DNA from: an uncultured Lachnospiraceae bacterium
GTDB taxonomy: Bacteria; Bacillota; Clostridia; Lachnospirales; Lachnospiraceae
Length of the DNA: 64,000 bases
Direction of reading: 5' to 3'
Assembly: GCA_900551115.1 (NCBI GenBank)
Contig: URUY01000003.1
Span: 62,001 to 126,000, forward strand
Position numbers and translations under genes: made by a program. Below the pieces are notes generated by a model. It was not told where the DNA came from. It saw nothing but the letters and a program-made list of their open reading frames with translations, and made no database searches. This document shows, piece after piece, positions 60,740 to 64,000 of the stretch; the first letter of the stretch is position 1; every line of letters begins with the position of its first letter.

Positions 60740-61303
60740 ATGAAAGCTTTTAAACATTTTAAAACCATTACTTATCACAAATGGCTGGTCTTAAAGGGCT
60801 GTTTTGCAGTAGGACTGTACCGGCAGGGGCTGCTTCATGATATGTCAAAATACAGTCCCGCTGAATTCTTTGTAGGTGCAAGGTATTATCAGGGTAACCG
60901 GAGCCCTAACAATGCAGAGCGGGAAGCCATCGGCTATTCTACCGCCTGGCTGCACCATAAAGGGCGCAACAAGCATCATTATGAATACTGGATTGATTAC
61001 TCCTTAAAGGGCGGACCGGGAGGCATGTCGCCTGCACCTATGCCGAGGCGGTATATTGCAGAAATGGTAATGGACAGGATTGCAGCCAGCAAGGTATATC
61101 TCGGCAGCGCTTACACGGATGAGGCTCCCCTTAAGTACTATAAAAACGGAAAAGACCCGGCACCCATACATCAGGCTACTGCAAGAAACCTTGAGATGCT
61201 GCTGACCATGCTGGCAAAGGAAGGGGAAAAAAAGACTTTTGCCTATATAAAAAGAGAATTTCTGCAGTCACGTTTTACAATGGAAGAGAATAAGATAGAG
61301 TAA
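60740..61303 (+). CDS. DUF5662 family protein
   Basis: 187 residues. LLHDMSKYSPAEFFVGARYYQG and WLHHKGRNKHHYEYWIDYS carry His/Asp pairs resembling an HD-type metal site. The family is known in Firmicutes but its function is not. It starts 23 bases after the GH13-like gene. Confidence 0.8.
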   Translation: MKAFKHFKTITYHKWLVLKGCFAVGLYRQGLLHDMSKYSPAEFFVGARYYQGNRSPNNAEREAIGYSTAWLHHKGRNKHHYEYWIDYSLKGGPGGMSPAPMPRRYIAEMVMDRIAASKVYLGSAYTDEAPLKYYKNGKDPAPIHQATARNLEMLLTMLAKEGEKKTFAYIKREFLQSRFTMEENKIE

Positions 61304-61328
61304 ATCAATTCAGAAATGAGAATATAAT

Positions 61329-61715
61329 ATGTCTTGTTGGATAATTTTTTTACTCCTGTTCTGCAATAATGGAAGCGGAAATAACGGCTGTTGTGGTAAC
61401 CGTTGCGATAACCGGTGCGAAGGCATTTTGGGAGACGGCTGCGGTAACATTTTAGGCAATATATGCAGAGACAATTCTGATAATGACAGAGGCTGCGACA
61501 GAGACCGTGACAGAGATTGCGACAGAAACAGGGACCGTGACAGGGATTGTGACAGAAACAGGGACCGTGACAGGGATTGCGACAGAAACAGGGATTGCGA
61601 CAGGGATAGAGATTGTGACAGAAACCGCGATTGCAACAGAGGCGGAATGATGTCTTCCCCCTGGATGAGAAATAGCTTTTCCGGCGGCGATACCTGTGGC
61701 TGCGAAGAAAAATAA
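61329..61715 (+). CDS. Cys/Asp/Arg repeat protein with hydrophobic N-terminus
   Basis: 128 residues. A short hydrophobic start (MSCWIIFLLLFCNN) is followed by a Gly/Asn/Cys part and by about five decapeptide repeats of the type CDRNRDRDRD (about residues 56-104). The DNA of this part is a 30-base tandem repeat. Such Cys-rich repeat proteins are often spore surface or coat parts, but no known family was recognised. The ribosome binding site is weak. Confidence 0.6.
   Translation: MSCWIIFLLLFCNNGSGNNGCCGNRCDNRCEGILGDGCGNILGNICRDNSDNDRGCDRDRDRDCDRNRDRDRDCDRNRDRDRDCDRNRDCDRDRDCDRNRDCNRGGMMSSPWMRNSFSGGDTCGCEEK
61494..61638 (+). repeat. 30-base tandem repeat in the Cys/Asp/Arg gene
   Basis: A nearly identical 30-base unit (GCGACAGAAACAGGGACCGT then GACAGGGATT) is seen at 61519-61548 and 61549-61578, with partial units before and after. 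Confidence 0.9.
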
Positions 61716-61722
61716 AACTACC

Positions 61723-61758
61723 AAAATGCCGATACAGCTTTCGTTGTACCGGCATTTT
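61723..61758 (+). terminator. Terminator after the repeat protein
   Basis: AAAATGCCG-A-TACA pairs with TGTA-C-CGGCATTTT around a short loop. Confidence 0.8.
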
Positions 61759-61890
61759 ATACTAAATTCTCTTTTTGTAAAATAATTTATGCAATAATAG
61801 TAGAAAAATATAAAAAAATTGTATATAATTGTAGGTAATGACAGACGAGACATAGCATTTGTTTTGGCTGTAGGAAGAAAGGAGAAGGTT

Positions 61891-62784
61891 ATGGTAGAAT
61901 ACATATTGGGGAATTATCTGGTGGAAACAGGGAAGCTCACCCAAGAACAGCTTGAAAAAGTGATTGGAAAATTAGATGAGGTCAGAGTAAAAATGGGCCT
62001 GCTGGCTGTTTCAGAAGGGATGATGACGGTGGAACAGGCTGATGAAGTAAACCGTTTTCAGGCCATAATGGACAAGCGTTTTGGGGATATAGCTGTTGAA
62101 AAAGGCTATCTGACAGAAGAACAAATCAGTAATTTGCTGAAAAAGCAGGGAAATACCTATTTGGCTTTTGCACAGGCACTGGTCAATGCGGATCTTATAC
62201 AGATACAGGAGCTGGAAGAAGTAATGGACGGCTTTCAGAAGCAGAACGGCTTTACAAAGTCAGAGATGGAAGATTTGCGGAGTGATGAGCCGGAACGGAT
62301 AGTACCCTTGTTTTTACCACCTGAAGCCCTTATATTTAAAAATATCACAGGCTTATTAATCAGGACGCTGATTCGCTGTGTAGACAGACATGTTTATATG
62401 GGAAAGGCGGTTCTTTCAGATGAGGTTTCCGTGAAGGAGTCTGCTTTTCAGAGGACAGTCGGCTTCTCTAAGCCGGTAAACGGCTTAAAAGAGATAGAAA
62501 CCGGGCTTGCAGAAGCAAACGGCGGACTTGCTGTTATTACACAGGTATTCTGTAAGGAAGAGGCACCTCTTGAAAAAGAAGACGTGCTGGATGCAGCAGG
62601 AGAATTTTTAAATTGTGTGAACGGTCTGTATGCTACCTCTTTGAGCAGGGAGGGTGTGGATTCCGAACTGCTGCCGCCCATCTATTTTGCATCGGATTCC
62701 GTAATAAAGGATGCTCAAATATGCAGTATTCCGATTTATACGGGAGATAAAAAAGCGATTTTTATGGTTTGGGGACGAAAATAG
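61891..62784 (+). CDS. CheX-like phosphatase-domain protein
   Basis: 297 residues. The N-terminal 110 residues hold two similar helical units (LGNYLVETGKLTQEQLEKVI and FGDIAVEKGYLTEEQISNLL), like the MshEN/GspE N-terminal fold. The rest is CheX/CheC-like (EANGGLAVITQVFC). CheX dephosphorylates CheY. The next gene is a CheY-like receiver 12 bases downstream. ATG 61891 follows AAAGGAGAAGG; a longer start at 61819 is unlikely. Confidence 0.75.
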   Translation: MVEYILGNYLVETGKLTQEQLEKVIGKLDEVRVKMGLLAVSEGMMTVEQADEVNRFQAIMDKRFGDIAVEKGYLTEEQISNLLKKQGNTYLAFAQALVNADLIQIQELEEVMDGFQKQNGFTKSEMEDLRSDEPERIVPLFLPPEALIFKNITGLLIRTLIRCVDRHVYMGKAVLSDEVSVKESAFQRTVGFSKPVNGLKEIETGLAEANGGLAVITQVFCKEEAPLEKEDVLDAAGEFLNCVNGLYATSLSREGVDSELLPPIYFASDSVIKDAQICSIPIYTGDKKAIFMVWGRK

Positions 62785-62796
62785 GAGGAAAAGGGA

Positions 62797-63159
62797 ATGG
62801 CAAAAATTTTAATTGTAGATGATTCAAAAATGTCCAGGCGGATGCTGAAATCAATTTTAGAAGGAATCGGTCATGAAATCATAGGAGAGGCTGCTAACGG
62901 AGAAGAGGGGCTTTGCATGTATAAAGAATTGAAGCCCGATGCAGTAACAATGGATATTACCATGCCGGACAAGGATGGTATTGCCTGCCTGAGGGATATC
63001 AGGGAATATGATGAAGAGGCCAAAGTGATTATGCTTACGGCAGCCGGACAGTCCTCTAAGATGTTGGAGGCATTGAAGTTAGGAGCAAAAGAATTTATCT
63101 GTAAGCCCTACGAGCCTGAACAGGTAATAAATGCGTTGAAGGAAGTATTAAAGAAATAA
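62797..63159 (+). CDS. CheY-like response regulator
   Basis: A 120-residue stand-alone receiver. Acidic pocket VDDSKMSRRM, phospho-acceptor Asp53 (TMDITMPDKDG), LTAAG and KPYEPEQ. It is coupled to the CheX-like gene. No motility genes are in the window, so it may control another process. Its stop lies in a tandem duplication. Confidence 0.9.
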   Translation: MAKILIVDDSKMSRRMLKSILEGIGHEIIGEAANGEEGLCMYKELKPDAVTMDITMPDKDGIACLRDIREYDEEAKVIMLTAAGQSSKMLEALKLGAKEFICKPYEPEQVINALKEVLKK

Positions 63160-63187
63160 TTTGAAAGAAATAATTTGGAAGAAATAA
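63152..63187 (+). repeat. 14-base tandem repeat across the cheY-like stop codon
   Basis: AGAAATAATTTGAA, AGAAATAATTTGGA and a partial AGAAATAA follow each other. The first holds the TAA stop. Confidence 0.85.
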
Positions 63188-63206
63188 CAGGCACATAACC
63201 TGTATA

Positions 63207-63237
63207 GAAAATCCCGCCAGAAAACGGCGGGATTTTT
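63207..63237. terminator. Terminator after the CheY-like gene
   Basis: ATCCCGCC pairs with GGCGGGAT around a short loop, with A before and T after, so it can work in both directions. Confidence 0.88.
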
Positions 63238-63284
63238 AGTGACTGAAGCATATTTAAAATCAAATATCCTGTGTACCGGACAGT

Positions 63285-64000
63285 TTAATAGGAGGTGTAG
63301 GATTTAATTTCCTTCCAAAGCTCGTTATAAAGGCTGTCAGCATCTTCCCCCAGGTAAGAGAAGGTCTCTAAATTGTCGTACTTTGATAAGTCGGGAAATG
63401 CAATTTCAGAGTTTTTGATATCCTCGTCTTCAATTAATGCCTGTGCTGCAGTATTGGGAGTGGAGTAGGTAATGTATTCAAAATTCATAAGGGCAATATC
63501 AGCGCGGCACATAAAGTCAATGAATTTCTCAGCATTTTCCTTATTGGGAGCATTCTTGGGAATAACCCAGCCGTCAATCCATACGTTAGTGCCTTCTTCG
63601 GGAATAACATATGCCAAATCAGGATTTTCCCGCTGTGTGTAAATAGCTTCACCGGAATAAATAACGCCCAAAGCTGCTTCATCGCCAATCATTTTATCAC
63701 GTACCTGGTCGATAACATAGGCCTGTACAAGAGGCTTTTGTTCGATTAAGAGCGCCTTTGCCTCCTGCAGTTCCGCTTCATCCGTACTGTTCATGGAGTA
63801 ACCCAGGCTTTTTAAGGCAACCATAAATAAGTCGCGAACGGATTCCTGCATAAGAATGCTGTCCTTATATTTTTCATCCCAGAGGATAGACCAGCTTGTA
63901 ACCGGTTCCTCTACCATGGTGGTATTGTAAAGGATGCCCACTGTACCCCAGCAGTAGGGAACGCAATATTTATTCTCTGCGTCAAAGGCAGTAGCCTGTT
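63285..64000 (-). CDS. potD: PotD spermidine/putrescine-binding protein, C-terminal part
   Basis: The open frame runs off the right edge. The visible 238 residues include YCWGTVGILYN, SWSILWDEKYKDSILMQES, VIPEEGTNVWIDGWVIPKNA and KFIDFMCRADIALMN, the binding-protein pattern of polyamine ABC transporters. It binds polyamine outside the membrane and hands it to PotBC. The other pot genes are expected beyond the window. Confidence 0.93.
   Translation of the reverse strand, partial: QATAFDAENKYCVPYCWGTVGILYNTTMVEEPVTSWSILWDEKYKDSILMQESVRDLFMVALKSLGYSMNSTDEAELQEAKALLIEQKPLVQAYVIDQVRDKMIGDEAALGVIYSGEAIYTQRENPDLAYVIPEEGTNVWIDGWVIPKNAPNKENAEKFIDFMCRADIALMNFEYITYSTPNTAAQALIEDEDIKNSEIAFPDLSKYDNLETFSYLGEDADSLYNELWKEIKSYTSY

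Noticed and set aside
61310..61636. Ser/Leu-repeat protein on the minus strand
   Set aside because: It is the antisense image of the Cys/Arg/Asp repeat gene and has no ribosome binding site.
61494..61638. Regular 30-base repeats resembling a CRISPR array
   Set aside because: There are no unique spacers; the units are contiguous and code for an in-frame repeat protein.

Overview
The window looks like a chromosome segment of a spore-forming, anaerobic Clostridia bacterium, most likely Lachnospiraceae. The evidence is sporulation genes (spoIVA, a spoVAF-like gerA-family gene, cotJABC), anaerobic metabolism (class III ribonucleotide reductase nrdDG, an [FeFe] hydrogenase, feoAB), Gram-positive gene order (ylxM-ffh-rpsP-khpA-rimM-trmD-rplS, then lepB-rbgA-lepB-rnhB-ylqG-ylqH), and an unusually long prs. 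Genus-level placement is inference. No rRNA, tRNA, IS element, prophage or CRISPR array was seen.

Layout. 1-5537: end of a MATE transporter, then the SRP/ribosome operon, with TrmD fused to a GNAT-like acetyltransferase domain. 5696-7368: a membrane diguanylate cyclase broken by a frameshift at a T6 run. 7352-12439: two signal peptidases I around rbgA, then rnhB and the flagellar-like ylqG/ylqH pair. 12657-16208: a D-Ala--D-Ser ligase (VanG type), a small unknown protein, a VanT-like membrane acyltransferase and a separate VanT-like racemase. 16311-21174: yraN, pgeF, a VanR-like regulator and a large histidine kinase. 21326-27048: prs, a DUF512 radical-SAM protein, der, plsY, gpsA. 27374-28013: a HigBA-type toxin-antitoxin pair in AT-rich DNA. 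28099-32483: metF, a MoxR/VWA pair, tyrS. 32564-42944: spoIVA, nucleoside salvage (PNP, cdd, amidohydrolase), a membrane MutS-like ATPase, rnhA, a HAD hydrolase, a WYL regulator, an aminotransferase. 43146-46416: nrdD-nrdG-dut, with a NrdR-box-like palindrome. 46490-54890: spoVAF-like, degV, ppa, cotJABC, feoAB, hydrogenase. 54990-64000: gltX, a UvrD-like helicase, DUF1292, a degenerate GH13 protein, DUF5662, a Cys/Arg/Asp-repeat protein, a CheX-like/CheY pair and the end of potD.

The most interesting region is 12657-21174. A ligase with D-Ala--D-Ser signatures, a VanT split into two adjacent genes, the peptidoglycan editing factor PgeF (known elsewhere for policing serine in wall precursors) and a VanR-like two-component system lie together. 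This suggests a chromosomal 'serine in peptidoglycan' neighbourhood rather than a classic mobile resistance operon; no VanXY-like peptidase is visible. A second notable theme is that two sporulation genes (spoIVA and spoVAF-like) each start right after a terminator-like hairpin whose 3' arm carries the Shine-Dalgarno sequence, followed by exactly seven T and the ATG. A plausible sporulation-sigma promoter overlaps the hairpin, so a sporulation transcript would lack the 5' arm. A third theme is short tandem duplications across or near stop codons (rbgA, the HAD gene, cheY).
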